DNA of 7,587 nt from Alphaproteobacteria bacterium (GCA_013290035.1 JABCYT010000141.1:1-7587), one strand, 5' to 3'. Shown: positions 1-7,587, counted from the stretch's first letter. Translations and numbers: made by a program. The notes: generated by a model not told the origin, from the letters alone.

Positions 1-1
1 G

Positions 2-535
2 TTCTTCGGCGGCGGCGGCCCGGCGTGGTCGAACCGCACCTTGCACGTTATAACCGACCGCTTCCTGAAGGGCCGCCAGGACGTTGCCGTCATCGACTTC
101 CATACCGGGCTCGGTCCCTATGGCTACGGCGAGCCGATAACGCACTACGACATCGACACGCCGGCTTCTCGCCGCGTACGCGCCTTCTGGGGCGAGTCGG
201 TGACGGAGTCCAAGCGTGGTCAGACCGCGTCCCAGGCGCGTGACGGGCTGGGTCACTACGGTCTCAATCGCGCGCTGACGGAGCCCGAGACGCGGCTCAC
301 CATGTGCACCCTGGAGTACGGCACGTTCGATCGCGAGAGCGGCCAGAGAGCCTTCCGGGCCGATCATTGGCTGCACAAGTATGGCGATCCGCTGGGCAAG
401 GAAGCGGGGCCCGTGCGGTCCGCGATGCGCCGGCAATTCTATCCCGAGACCGACGACTGGAAGGAGGCGGTGCTGTTCCGCGGCCACCAGATCGTGCGTC
501 AGGCGATCGCCGGTATCCAGCGCGGCGCCCACTAG
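2..535 (+). CDS. DUF2817 family protein (M14 carboxypeptidase-like), 3' part
   Basis: The 5' end is cut by the window edge: the frame is open from base 2, giving 177 residues before a TAG stop. The reading extends upstream of the TTG at 41, which is internal and not a start, because the preceding residues (FFGGGGPAWSNRTL) match the usual F-Y-G-G...W-S-N-R segment of DUF2817 proteins. DUF2817 belongs to the zinc-dependent M14 carboxypeptidase-like superfamily. The motif DFHTGLG (fragment residues 32-38) would supply a zinc-binding His (H34), and TLEYGT (103-108) holds the Glu in the position expected for the general base (E105). The N-terminal zinc ligands lie outside the window. Substrate and physiological role are not known for most members; a peptidase or amidase activity is inferred from the fold only. 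The next gene is in the same direction, 78 nt downstream. Confidence 0.85.
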   Translation, partial: FFGGGGPAWSNRTLHVITDRFLKGRQDVAVIDFHTGLGPYGYGEPITHYDIDTPASRRVRAFWGESVTESKRGQTASQARDGLGHYGLNRALTEPETRLTMCTLEYGTFDRESGQRAFRADHWLHKYGDPLGKEAGPVRSAMRRQFYPETDDWKEAVLFRGHQIVRQAIAGIQRGAH

Positions 536-613
536 GCCCCTGGTCGATCTTTGGGGACAATCGCCCGCGAAAAGCCACACGTCGCGCAAGCGATCCTGCT
601 AGAAAGCCTCCCT

Positions 614-2548
614 ATGCGTGCTCTGGTGGCGCTGCTCGCGTTCGTGGGCGTGACGGCGCTCAATTTCCTGTGGTGGTCGTGGCCCAACCGGCCGGTGGAA
701 ATCGCCGGCTGGACAACCGCGCCGTTGCAGAGCGTGTCGTTTGCGCCCTACCGGCCGGGCCAAAGTCCGCTCACCCGCAGCTTCCCGACGCCCGACCAGA
801 TCGACGACGATCTGCATCGACTGCAGGGCAAGGTGCGCGCGGTGCGGACCTATTCCACGGGCGAGAATCTCGAAGCCGTGCCGCAACGCGCCGGCAAGTA
901 CGGTCTGAAGGTCTGGCACGGCGCCTGGCTCAACGACAACGAGAAGGAGAACCTCGAGCAGGTCAACCTGCTGATCGATCACGCCAACAAATACAAGGAC
1001 ACGATCGAGCGGGTGATCGTCGGCAACGAGGTGCTGCTGCGCAAGGACCTGACGGCGAACGAGCTCAGGCGCTACATCCGCCAGGTCAAGCAGCGCGTGA
1101 CGCAGCCGGTGACCTATGCCGATGTCTGGGAGTTCTGGCTGCGCAACCCGTCGCTGGCCGACGAGGTCGACTTCATCACCATCCATATCCTGCCCTATTG
1201 GGAGGACGAGCCGATCGGGCTCGATCGTCGCGAGCCCGACGGCACGCCCAGCATCGAGAAGCACATCGTCGATATCTACAAGAAGGTTCAGGCGCGCTTT
1301 CCCGACAAGAAGATCGTGATCGGCGAAACCGGCTGGCCGAGCGACGGTCGCATGCGCTCCGACGCGCGGCCCGGACGGGTCGAGCAGGTGCGCTACTTCT
1401 CGACCTTCCGCACCATCGCCGAGCGCGAGAAGTTCGACTACAACGTCGTCGAGGCCTTCGACCAGTACTGGAAGGCGCGCCAGGAAGGCACGGTAGGCGC
1501 GTCCTGGGGGCTGCTCAACGCTCAGCGCGAGGACAAGTTCGAGCTCGGCAAACCGGTCGTGGCCGAGCCGCATTGGCGAATGCTGTTCACGCTGTCGACC
1601 TTGGCCGGCGGCCTGATGCTGATGGGTTTCGTCAACCAGCGCCGCCAGGCGAGGGGTCGGCCCATCGTGATCTTCGCCCTCTTCGCCCAACTCGTGGCGA
1701 CCTGCTACATACAGGCGACCTGGATCGACTTGTCGCGCACCTTCTATTTCGAAAAGATGGTGGGCGTCGTGTTCTGGGCGCTGCTGCTCGGCCTGTTCAG
1801 CTACGCGCTGCTGCGCGGCATCGCCGACAGCCTGACCGGCAAGATGGCCGATCCCTCGCTCTACGGCGCGCGCATCCGCGAGGCGTTGCATGCCTGGCGC
1901 GAGCTGCCGCGTTATCGCATCGTGCAGCGCGCCGACCTGATGGCCCAGCTCCTCTATCTGGTGCTGACGGTGATTTGCATCTTCTACCTCGTGGTCATCA
2001 GCATCGACTGGTACGACGGCGTGATCCGCCTCAGCGAGACCTGGTATCGGCAGATCGCCATCGATGGCCGCTACCGCGATTTCCCGATCTGGAGCTTCAT
2101 CATCCCGAGCATCGTGCTGATGGCCTGGAAGGCATTGACCATCCTGCGGTCGGACCCGATCTCGCGGGCCGACAGATGGGCCAAGGCGTTGTCGTTCGGC
2201 CGCCTGCTGGGCTACGACGGAAGCCGTGGCTTCGTGCGCATGGACCGCTCGTTCAGCCGGGTGCTGCCCGTCCTGCCGGAGATCGTACTGGCCTTCCTGC
2301 TGATCTTCTGGGCGGCCGTGATGGTGCTGACCGAAGGTGCCATCAAGCTCTATGACGGCGGCTCCGGCGGCTTCGTCGCGGCCGATGGTGGTCGCTGGGT
2401 AATCAGGACGCTTTTCTGGAACACGCAGGCCGACTGGTTCGCGGCCCTGGCCGTGCTGATGGCGATTCCTTATCTGGCGACGATTTACATATCGATACGC
2501 GAACCACTGGCAGAACCGCCGCCGGACTCCTATACGAGTAAATGGTAG
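614..2548 (+). CDS. Membrane-bound GH17 beta-glucan transglycosylase/glucanase (NdvC-like)
   Basis: This is a 644-residue protein. After an N-terminal hydrophobic segment (about residues 3-20) comes a glycoside hydrolase family 17 TIM-barrel domain (about 35-320). The family acid/base Glu sits in VIVGNEVL (E139) and the nucleophile Glu in IVIGETGWPS (E238). The C-terminal half has about seven hydrophobic helices (near 323-343, 350-370, 382-402, 442-465, 490-510, 551-575 and 606-626). GH17 enzymes cleave or transfer beta-1,3-glucans. The combination with a multi-spanning membrane part resembles Bradyrhizobium NdvC, which is needed for beta-1,3/1,6 cyclic glucans, so branching or remodelling of a periplasmic glucan is the likeliest role (inference). 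The ATG at 614 is preferred over the in-frame TTG at 551 because the hydrophobic segment follows it directly and a weak AGAAAG lies 7 nt upstream. No glucan synthase glycosyltransferase is visible alongside. Confidence 0.85.
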   Translation: MRALVALLAFVGVTALNFLWWSWPNRPVEIAGWTTAPLQSVSFAPYRPGQSPLTRSFPTPDQIDDDLHRLQGKVRAVRTYSTGENLEAVPQRAGKYGLKVWHGAWLNDNEKENLEQVNLLIDHANKYKDTIERVIVGNEVLLRKDLTANELRRYIRQVKQRVTQPVTYADVWEFWLRNPSLADEVDFITIHILPYWEDEPIGLDRREPDGTPSIEKHIVDIYKKVQARFPDKKIVIGETGWPSDGRMRSDARPGRVEQVRYFSTFRTIAEREKFDYNVVEAFDQYWKARQEGTVGASWGLLNAQREDKFELGKPVVAEPHWRMLFTLSTLAGGLMLMGFVNQRRQARGRPIVIFALFAQLVATCYIQATWIDLSRTFYFEKMVGVVFWALLLGLFSYALLRGIADSLTGKMADPSLYGARIREALHAWRELPRYRIVQRADLMAQLLYLVLTVICIFYLVVISIDWYDGVIRLSETWYRQIAIDGRYRDFPIWSFIIPSIVLMAWKALTILRSDPISRADRWAKALSFGRLLGYDGSRGFVRMDRSFSRVLPVLPEIVLAFLLIFWAAVMVLTEGAIKLYDGGSGGFVAADGGRWVIRTLFWNTQADWFAALAVLMAIPYLATIYISIREPLAEPPPDSYTSKW

Positions 2549-2564
2549 GTGGCAGACTTAAAGA

Positions 2565-2609
2565 CCTCACCCTGAAGAGGGCGCGAAGCGCCCGTTCCCG
2601 AAGGGTGGG
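2565..2609 (+). repeat. Palindromic repeat unit, left copy
   Basis: Left copy of the pair. Its internal hairpin is GGGCGC (2579-2584), loop GAA, GCGCCC (2588-2593). The part between the stem and the CGAAGGGTGGG end is one base longer than in the right copy. Confidence 0.75.
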
Positions 2610-2625
2610 CGACAGCATGACTGGT

Positions 2626-2669
2626 CCCACCCTTCGAGACGCGCCCTTCGGGCGCTCCTCAGGGTGAGG
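2626..2669 (-). repeat. Palindromic repeat unit, right copy (inverted)
   Basis: Right copy, in opposite orientation. Its internal hairpin is GCGCCC (2641-2646), loop TTC, GGGCGC (2650-2655). Read on the minus strand, the five inner stem pairs differ from the left copy at the first and fourth pairs, both times swapping G-C for C-G so that pairing is kept. The GAA loop is the same. Confidence 0.75.
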
Positions 2670-2687
2670 TTGTCGCGTTCTTTTGGT

Positions 2688-2694
2688 CGAGGAG
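2688..2694 (+). promoter_or_regulatory. Ribosome binding site of coxG
   Basis: CGAGGAG lies 7 nt before the ATG at 2702. This strong site fixes the start there. The in-frame or nearby alternatives upstream would run into the repeat pair. Confidence 0.75.
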
Positions 2695-2701
2695 TTACGA
2701 C

Positions 2702-3298
2702 ATGGAAATCAAGGGCGAATACAAGATCGCCGCGCCGCGCGACAAGGTTTTCGCAGCGTTGAACGACCCCGCGGTCCTGCAGGCCTGCATTCCGGGCTGC
2801 GAATCGCTCGAGAAGACGTCCGACACGGAGATGAAGGCCAAGGTTCGCCTGCGCATCGGCCCGGTCAGTGCCAGCTTCTCCGGCAAGGTGACACTGTCCG
2901 ACATCGACCCGCCGAACGGCTATAAGATCTCCGGCGAAGGGCAGGGCGGCGTGGCCGGTTTCGCCAAGGGCGGCGCCGTCGTCACCCTGCGCGACGATGG
3001 CGGCGCGACCGTCCTCGACTACAATGTCGATGCCCAGGTCGGCGGCAAGATCGCCCAGGTCGGCGCGCGGCTGATCGACGGGACGGCGCGCAAGCTGGCC
3101 GACGAGTTCTTCGGCAAGTTCGCGGCCACGATCGGCGGCCCGCCCGCTGCGGCTGCTGTCGCCGGAGTGGCCTCGGCAGCCGAACCGGTGCCGGCCGCTC
3201 CGCCGCCGTCCGCTGCAGCGCAGCGTGGCTACAAGCACTGGCTGGTCATTGGCGTTGGCGCCGCCGTGCTGATCCTGATCTTCCTGGCAAGTCGTTAA
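2702..3298 (+). CDS. coxG: CoxG-type SRPBCC protein with C-terminal membrane anchor
   Basis: This 198-residue protein matches the CO dehydrogenase subunit G family in length and layout. Residues 1-145 form an SRPBCC (START-like) hydrophobic-pocket domain, opening with [20 protein letters not shown]. It has the conserved ACIPGCE segment (28-34) and the family-typical [10 protein letters not shown] (131-140). An Ala/Pro-rich linker (about 147-172) then leads to one transmembrane helix (about 180-196) ending in a few residues. CoxG of Oligotropha is needed to anchor CODH at the cytoplasmic membrane, and mycobacterial work proposes that CoxG delivers quinone to the enzyme. Here it lies directly upstream of coxS-L-M, so it probably tethers or electronically couples this Mo enzyme to the membrane (inference). 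A 111-nt gap separates it from coxS. That is wider than the other gaps in the set and leaves room for a separate promoter, though none is convincing by eye. Confidence 0.88.
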   Translation: MEIKGEYKIAAPRDKVFAALNDPAVLQACIPGCESLEKTSDTEMKAKVRLRIGPVSASFSGKVTLSDIDPPNGYKISGEGQGGVAGFAKGGAVVTLRDDGGATVLDYNVDAQVGGKIAQVGARLIDGTARKLADEFFGKFAATIGGPPAAAAVAGVASAAEPVPAAPPPSAAAQRGYKHWLVIGVGAAVLILIFLASR

Positions 3299-3395
3299 CC
3301 CGCAATTCGCTTGACCGCCGCCGGACCGGCTTGCGAGAGTCCAGCCAACGCCCGGCGGGTGCGCATCGACGCGTCCGCGTTGAACCAACAAGGTA

Positions 3396-3404
3396 AGGGA
3401 GAAG
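3396..3404 (+). promoter_or_regulatory. Ribosome binding site of coxS
   Basis: The purine-rich AGGGAGAAG lies 5 nt upstream of the ATG at 3410, with the GGGAG core about 8 nt away. It supports that start. Confidence 0.6.
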
Positions 3405-3409
3405 ACTAG

Positions 3410-3895
<486 letters not shown>

Positions 3896-3897
3896 CC

Positions 3898-6282
3898 ATG
3901 ACCGCCGCCACTGGAATCGGCGCCCGCGTTCTGCGTACGGAAGACAAGCGCTTCCTGACCGGGACCGGCCGCTACGTCGACGATCTGCCTCTCGCGCGCG
4001 CGACCCACGCTTACTTTCTGCGTTCGCCGCATGCCCATGCGAAGATCAAGAGCATCGACACCGCGGCGGCCAAGAAGATGCCGGGCGTCGTCGAGATCTT
4101 CACCGGCAAGGATACGGCCGATGCCAAGGTCGGCGGCCTGATCTGCGGCTGGGTGGTCAAGGGCAAGGACGGCCAGCCGCACAAATCGCCGCCGCATCCG
4201 GTAATGGCGCTCGATACCGTGCGCTATGTCGGCGACACCGTCGCCATGGTCGTGGCCAACACCGCCGATGAGGCCAAGGACGCGGCCGAGGCGATCAAGG
4301 TCGACTACGACGTCAAATCGGCCAACATCGATCTTGCCCGTGCGCTCGACAAGGGCATACCCGAAGTGCATCCCGAGGCGCCGGGAAACCTGATCTACGA
4401 CTGGGAAATCGGCGTGAAGGCCGATATCGACGCCGCTTTCGCCAAGGCCGCGCACGTTACCAAGCTCGACCTCGTGAACAACCGGCTGATCCCCAACGCC
4501 ATGGAGCCGCGCGCCGCGGCGGCGGACTACGACAAGGGCACGGGCAACTACACGCTGTGGTCGACGTCGCAGAATCCGCATGTGCTGCGCCTCATCCTGT
4601 CGGCCTTCGTGCTGGGCATTCCCGAGCACAAGCTGCGCGTCATCGCCCCCGACGTCGGCGGCGGCTTCGGCAGCAAGATCTTCTGCTACAACGAAGAGAC
4701 GATGGTCACCTGGGCGGCCAGCCGTGTCGGCCGGCCGATCAAGTGGACGGCCGAGCGTTCCGAATCGTTCATGACCGACGCCCATGGCCGCGACCATGTC
4801 ACCCATGCCGGGCTTGCCCTCGACAAGGACGGCAAGTTCCTCGCTCTCAGGGTCGACACCATTGCCAACATGGGCGCGTATCTGTCGACCTTCTCGACGG
4901 CGGTACCGACCTACCTTTACGCCACGCTGCTGGCCGGCCAGTACACGACACCGCTCATCTACGCCAACGTGAGAGCAGCGCTCACGCACACGGCGCCGGT
5001 CGACGCCTACCGCGGCGCCGGACGGCCCGAGGCGACGTTCGTGATCGAGAGCCTCGTGAGCAAGGCGGCGGCCGAGATGAAGATCGATGCGGCGGAGCTG
5101 CGCCGGAAAAACTTCATTCCGTCGACGGCCTTCCCCTACCAGACGCCGGTGGCGCTGCAGTACGATTCGGGCAACTACCCGCCGATCATCGACGAAGCGA
5201 TGAAGATTGCCGACTACAAGGGCTTCGAGGCCCGCCGCGCCGAGGCCAAGTCACGCGGCAAGCTGCGCGGCATCGGCTTCTCGTCCTACATCGAGGCTTG
5301 CGGCCTGGGACCGTCGCGGGTTATCGGCCAACTGGGTGGCGGCGTCGGCCAATGGGAGTCGGCGCAGATCAAGTTCAACCCGACGGGCAACGTCCAGATC
5401 CTGACCGGCGCGCACAGCCACGGCCAGAGTCACGAGACGACCTTCGCTCAGATCGTGTCGGACAAGCTCGGCGTGCCGATCGAGGCCATCGAGGTCGTTC
5501 ACGGCGATACCGCGACCACGCCGTTCGGCATGGGCAGCTACGGCAGCCGGTCGCTGGCGGTCGGCGGCTCGGCCATCATGAAGGCGGCCGACAAGATCAT
5601 CGCCAAGGGCAAGAAGATCGCGGCCCATCTCATGGAGGCGTCGGTCGCCGACGTCGTCTTCGAGCAGGGTACCTTCAAGGTCGCCGGCACCGACAAGGCG
5701 GTGCCGCTCGGCGCCGCGGTGTTCGCGGCCTACGTGCCGCACAATTACCCGCTGGAAGAGCTCGAACCCGGCATGGACGAGAACGCCTTCTACGATCCAT
5801 CAAACTTCGTCTATCCGGCGGGCACGCAGATCTGCGAGGTCGAGATCGATCCCGATACCGGCACGGTCGAGGTGGTCGCCCACACCGCGGTCGACGATTT
5901 CGGCAACATCATCAATCCGATGATCGTCGACGGCCAGGTCCATGGCGGCATCGTCCAGGGCGTCGGCCAGGCGCTGATGGAAAACGCCGTCTACGACAAA
6001 GCCACGGGCCAGCTCGTGAGCGGCTCGTACATGGACTACACCATGCCGCGCGCCGACAACGTGCCGTCGTTCAAGCTCGGCAACAAGGTCACGCCCTGTC
6101 CGCACAATCCGCTGGGCGTCAAGGGTTGCGGCGAGGCCGGCGCGATCGCCGCGCCGGCCGCCGTCATGAATGCCGTGCACAACGCCTTGGCGCCGCTGGG
6201 CGTCAAGCACGTGGAAATGCCCGCCACGCCGCTCAACGTGTGGCAATCGATCCAAGGCGCCCAACCCGCGGCCGCCGAGTAA
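3898..6282 (+). CDS. coxL: Form II CODH-like molybdopterin catalytic subunit
   Basis: The 794-residue protein is the large, molybdopterin-cytosine-dinucleotide-binding subunit of a xanthine-oxidase-family hydroxylase, close to the roughly 800 residues usual for CoxL. The N-terminal a/b hammerhead domain (about 15-140) starts with [18 protein letters not shown]. The Mo-binding part follows, with TSQNPH (223-228), GGGFGSK (254-260), the active-site loop AYRGAGR (370-376), a cofactor-binding segment [12 protein letters not shown] (546-557), and GVKGCGEAG (740-748) with the catalytic Glu E746. AYRGAGR marks form II enzymes; true CO dehydrogenases have AYxCSFR, whose Cys holds the Cu of the Mo-S-Cu site. 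That Cys is absent here. The enzyme is expected to hydroxylate an unidentified, possibly aromatic or N-heterocyclic, compound. Poor or no CO oxidation is the more likely outcome. The gene symbol reflects homology only. Start ATG 3898 follows the coxS stop by 2 nt. Confidence 0.93.
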   Translation: MTAATGIGARVLRTEDKRFLTGTGRYVDDLPLARATHAYFLRSPHAHAKIKSIDTAAAKKMPGVVEIFTGKDTADAKVGGLICGWVVKGKDGQPHKSPPHPVMALDTVRYVGDTVAMVVANTADEAKDAAEAIKVDYDVKSANIDLARALDKGIPEVHPEAPGNLIYDWEIGVKADIDAAFAKAAHVTKLDLVNNRLIPNAMEPRAAAADYDKGTGNYTLWSTSQNPHVLRLILSAFVLGIPEHKLRVIAPDVGGGFGSKIFCYNEETMVTWAASRVGRPIKWTAERSESFMTDAHGRDHVTHAGLALDKDGKFLALRVDTIANMGAYLSTFSTAVPTYLYATLLAGQYTTPLIYANVRAALTHTAPVDAYRGAGRPEATFVIESLVSKAAAEMKIDAAELRRKNFIPSTAFPYQTPVALQYDSGNYPPIIDEAMKIADYKGFEARRAEAKSRGKLRGIGFSSYIEACGLGPSRVIGQLGGGVGQWESAQIKFNPTGNVQILTGAHSHGQSHETTFAQIVSDKLGVPIEAIEVVHGDTATTPFGMGSYGSRSLAVGGSAIMKAADKIIAKGKKIAAHLMEASVADVVFEQGTFKVAGTDKAVPLGAAVFAAYVPHNYPLEELEPGMDENAFYDPSNFVYPAGTQICEVEIDPDTGTVEVVAHTAVDDFGNIINPMIVDGQVHGGIVQGVGQALMENAVYDKATGQLVSGSYMDYTMPRADNVPSFKLGNKVTPCPHNPLGVKGCGEAGAIAAPAAVMNAVHNALAPLGVKHVEMPATPLNVWQSIQGAQPAAAE

Positions 6283-6283
6283 C

Positions 6284-6289
6284 GGAGGA
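6284..6289 (+). promoter_or_regulatory. Ribosome binding site deciding the coxM start
   Basis: GGAGGA lies 8 nt before the ATG at 6298 but only 2 nt before the in-frame TTG at 6292. The ATG is therefore the start, giving an N-terminus of MYDFAYHRP as is usual for this family. Confidence 0.8.
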
Positions 6290-6297
6290 AATTGAAG

Positions 6298-7095
6298 ATG
6301 TACGATTTCGCTTATCATCGTCCGAAGTCGCTCGCCGACGCGCTGGCACTGCTCAAGGGCAAGCCCGAGGGCCGTGTCATGTCGGGCGGCATGACCCTGA
6401 TCCCGACCCTGAAGCAGCGCCTGGCCAAGCCCAGCGACGTGGTCGATCTCGCCGGCGTCAAGGAGCTCGCCGGCATCAAGGTCGAGGGCAACAACGTGGT
6501 GATCGGCGGCATGACCCGCCACGCCGATGTCGCGACCTCGGCCGACGTCAAGGGCGCCATCCCGGCGCTGGCCTATCTCGCGGGCCATATCGGCGACCCG
6601 CAGGTGCGCAATCGCGGCACGATCGGCGGCTCGATCGCCAACAACGATCCGGCGGCGGACTATCCGGCCGCGGTCGTGGCGCTCAATGCAACGGTCACCA
6701 CCAACACCGGCAAGCATGCCGCCGACAGCTTCTTCAAGGGCTTGTTCGAGACGGCGCTGGGTGAGGGCGAGCTGGTCACGTCGGTGAGCTTCCCCAAGGC
6801 CGAGAAGGCCGCCTACATGAAGTTTCCCAACCCGGCGTCGCGCTACGCCATGGTCGGCGTATTCGTCGCCAAGACCGCGGGCGGCGTGCGGGTCGCGGTG
6901 ACCGGCGCGGGTCCCAGTGTGTTCCGCGTCAAGGCGATGGAGGATGCGCTGGCCAAGAACTTCTCCTCGGCCGCGATCAAGGACATCAAGATCCCGGCCG
7001 ATGGGCTCAACAGCGACATCCACGGCAGCGCCGAATATCGCGCCCATCTCGTGGGTGTGATGGCACGACGTGCCGTCGACGCTGCCAACAAGTAG
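6298..7095 (+). CDS. coxM: Mo hydroxylase medium subunit, FAD-binding
   Basis: The 265-residue flavoprotein subunit belongs to the CODH/xanthine dehydrogenase medium-chain family. The N-terminal FAD-binding (PCMH-type) domain runs from about residue 1 to 165. It carries SGGMTLIP (29-36), the counterpart of the AGGxSL pyrophosphate-binding loop, and RNRGTIGGSIANNDPAADYP (104-123), which holds the second FAD loop TIGG. The CODH flavoprotein C-terminal domain follows (about 170-262), with ASRYAMVGV (180-188). FAD takes electrons from the CoxS clusters and passes them to the final acceptor, which may be quinone if CoxG couples the enzyme to the membrane. It lies 15 nt after coxL and completes the S-L-M order typical of form II clusters (form I runs M-S-L). 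Length is slightly below the roughly 285 of form I CoxM, as often seen in form II. Confidence 0.93.
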   Translation: MYDFAYHRPKSLADALALLKGKPEGRVMSGGMTLIPTLKQRLAKPSDVVDLAGVKELAGIKVEGNNVVIGGMTRHADVATSADVKGAIPALAYLAGHIGDPQVRNRGTIGGSIANNDPAADYPAAVVALNATVTTNTGKHAADSFFKGLFETALGEGELVTSVSFPKAEKAAYMKFPNPASRYAMVGVFVAKTAGGVRVAVTGAGPSVFRVKAMEDALAKNFSSAAIKDIKIPADGLNSDIHGSAEYRAHLVGVMARRAVDAANK

Positions 7096-7103
7096 ACGCC
7101 GCT

Positions 7104-7587
7104 CTGAAAGCACTGGTCACGGGCTTCGAACCGTTCGGCGGCGACACGGTCAATCCGTCGTCGCTGGCGATCGGGCAATTGAAGAAGCGGATCGGCGAGG
7201 TGGTGGTGCACACCGCCCAGCTACCGACGTCGTATGCGCACTCGGCAGGCGTGCTGCGGGCGGCCATCGAAGACGTGAAGCCCGAGCTCGTGCTGTGCGT
7301 CGGACAGGCCGGTGGCCGCACCGAGCTTTGCCTCGAGCGGGTCGCGATCAACGTCCAGGACGCGCGCATCCGCGACAATGACGGCAAGCAGCCGATCGAC
7401 AAGCCGGTGGTGAAGGACGGCCCGGCGGCGCATTTCGCCACCCTGCCGATCAAGGCCTGTGTGGCGGAGATGCGCAAGGCAGGCCTGCCCGCCGCCGTCT
7501 CCAACACCGCCGGTACCTTCGTCTGCAACCACATCTTCTACGCGCTGATGGACATCGCCCAGAGCCATCCGATCCCGATGCGCGGCG
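7104..7587 (+). CDS. pcp: Pyroglutamyl-peptidase I (peptidase C15), 5' part
   Basis: The gene is open to the window end, showing 161 residues of the usual 205-215. The enzyme removes N-terminal pyroglutamate from peptides in the cytoplasm. The N-terminus KALVTGFEPFGGDTVNPS is the family signature. The catalytic Glu lies in LERVAIN (E79) and the nucleophile Cys in TAGTFVCNHIFYALM (C141); the third catalytic residue, His, lies beyond the edge. The start is odd. The codon aligned with the usual initiator Met is CTG (7104-7106). I found no in-frame ATG, GTG or TTG between 6960 and it, and no clear ribosome binding site. The first in-frame alternatives, TTG 7179 and GTG 7200, would remove the conserved GFEPFGG. 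The CTG, 8 nt after the coxM stop, is therefore the best call, perhaps translated by coupling to coxM. No functional link with the Mo enzyme is evident. Confidence 0.88.
   Translation, partial: MKALVTGFEPFGGDTVNPSSLAIGQLKKRIGEVVVHTAQLPTSYAHSAGVLRAAIEDVKPELVLCVGQAGGRTELCLERVAINVQDARIRDNDGKQPIDKPVVKDGPAAHFATLPIKACVAEMRKAGLPAAVSNTAGTFVCNHIFYALMDIAQSHPIPMRG

Larger units (their letters stand above)
2564..2670. repeat. Inverted pair of REP-like palindromic repeats filling the intergenic gap
   Basis: Two copies of a roughly 45-nt element face each other around a 16-nt spacer (2610-2625). The outer ends match perfectly over 12 nt (ACCTCACCCTGA at 2564-2575 against TCAGGGTGAGGT at 2659-2670). The inner ends match over 11 nt (CGAAGGGTGGG at 2599-2609 against CCCACCCTTCG at 2626-2636). 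Each copy also has its own hairpin. The whole could fold into one long stem or two separate stems. Repeats ending in CCTCACCCTGA...CGAAGGGTGGG are a familiar intergenic type in alphaproteobacteria (from general knowledge, not searched). The pair sits after the GH17 stop and 18-30 nt before the coxG ribosome binding site and start. It may therefore act as a terminator, attenuator or mRNA-stabilising hairpin. The T-rich stretch TTCTTTT (2678-2684) is too far from the stem for a classical intrinsic terminator. Confidence 0.85.

Noticed and set aside
536..613. Promoter or extended N-terminus before the GH17 gene (TTG at 551)
   Set aside because: No ribosome binding site precedes the TTG, the extra residues do not resemble a signal sequence, and no paired -35/-10 boxes are visible.
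304..2355. A 683-codon open frame on the + strand overlapping the DUF2817 and GH17 genes
   Set aside because: Its translation is rich in Arg, Ala, Gly and Pro with no recognisable motif, as expected of an out-of-frame reading in GC-rich coding DNA. The overlapping GH17 and DUF2817 frames carry conserved catalytic motifs.
2564..2684. Rho-independent terminator after the GH17 gene
   Set aside because: The hairpins are strong, but the T-rich run is 8 or more nt from the stem and interrupted. The structure is better described as a paired repeat that may still affect transcription.
3311..3340. Sigma-70 promoter before coxS
   Set aside because: Only a -35-like TTGACC is present. The region 16-18 nt downstream is GC-rich with no -10-like hexamer.
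4984..5030. Authentic (form I) CO dehydrogenase active site
   Set aside because: The loop reads AYRGAGR, lacking the Cys and Ser-Phe-Arg of AYxCSFR.
4557..6764. A 735-codon + strand frame across coxL and coxM
   Set aside because: Low-complexity Arg/Gly/Ala-rich translation crossing a real gene boundary; a codon-bias artefact.
5800..7113. Long minus-strand open frame (437 codons) opposite coxL and coxM, and similar ones at 599-1891, 2567-3838 and 3832-4989
   Set aside because: All lie antisense to confidently identified genes, are His/Arg/Asp-rich without motifs, and reflect few stops in the antisense frame of GC-biased codons.

Overview
The window is 7.6 kb of GC-rich, densely coding DNA with all recognisable genes on the + strand. 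Its gene content and its short palindromic intergenic repeat suggest an alphaproteobacterium, probably a Bradyrhizobium-like or Reyranella-like soil or rhizosphere lineage. That placement is inferred from family content and repeat style; there is no rRNA or other marker gene in the window.

Region 1 (2-2548) has two envelope or hydrolase-type genes. The first is the 3' part of a DUF2817 protein (M14 zinc-carboxypeptidase-like fold). The second is a complete 644-residue membrane protein with a glycoside hydrolase family 17 domain and several transmembrane helices, resembling NdvC-type beta-glucan transglycosylases.

Region 2 (2549-2701) is a short intergenic gap almost filled by two inverted copies of a REP-like palindromic repeat. 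Each copy has its own hairpin, and the stems differ between copies by compensated G-C to C-G swaps.

Region 3 (2702-7095) is a molybdenum hydroxylase gene set in the order coxG-coxS-coxL-coxM. The proteins are a membrane-anchored SRPBCC protein (CoxG), a [2Fe-2S] subunit, a molybdopterin catalytic subunit and an FAD subunit. The catalytic subunit carries AYRGAGR, and the structural genes run S-L-M. Both are hallmarks of 'form II' CODH-like enzymes, not of the authentic CO dehydrogenase (AYxCSFR, order M-S-L). The three subunits should form an (SLM)2 enzyme passing electrons from the Mo centre through two [2Fe-2S] clusters to FAD. CoxG may link the enzyme to the membrane. The natural substrate cannot be read from the sequence, and CO oxidation should not be assumed. 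No maturation genes (coxD/E/F type) lie within the window.

Region 4 (7104-7587, cut by the window edge) is the 5' part of a pyroglutamyl-peptidase I gene (pcp). It lies 8 nt after coxM and appears to start at a CTG codon.

I found no RNA genes, CRISPR array, insertion sequence or phage signature. I see no convincing wholly new system. The best leads are the form II hydroxylase of unknown substrate with its CoxG partner, the covarying palindrome pair, and the non-standard pcp start.
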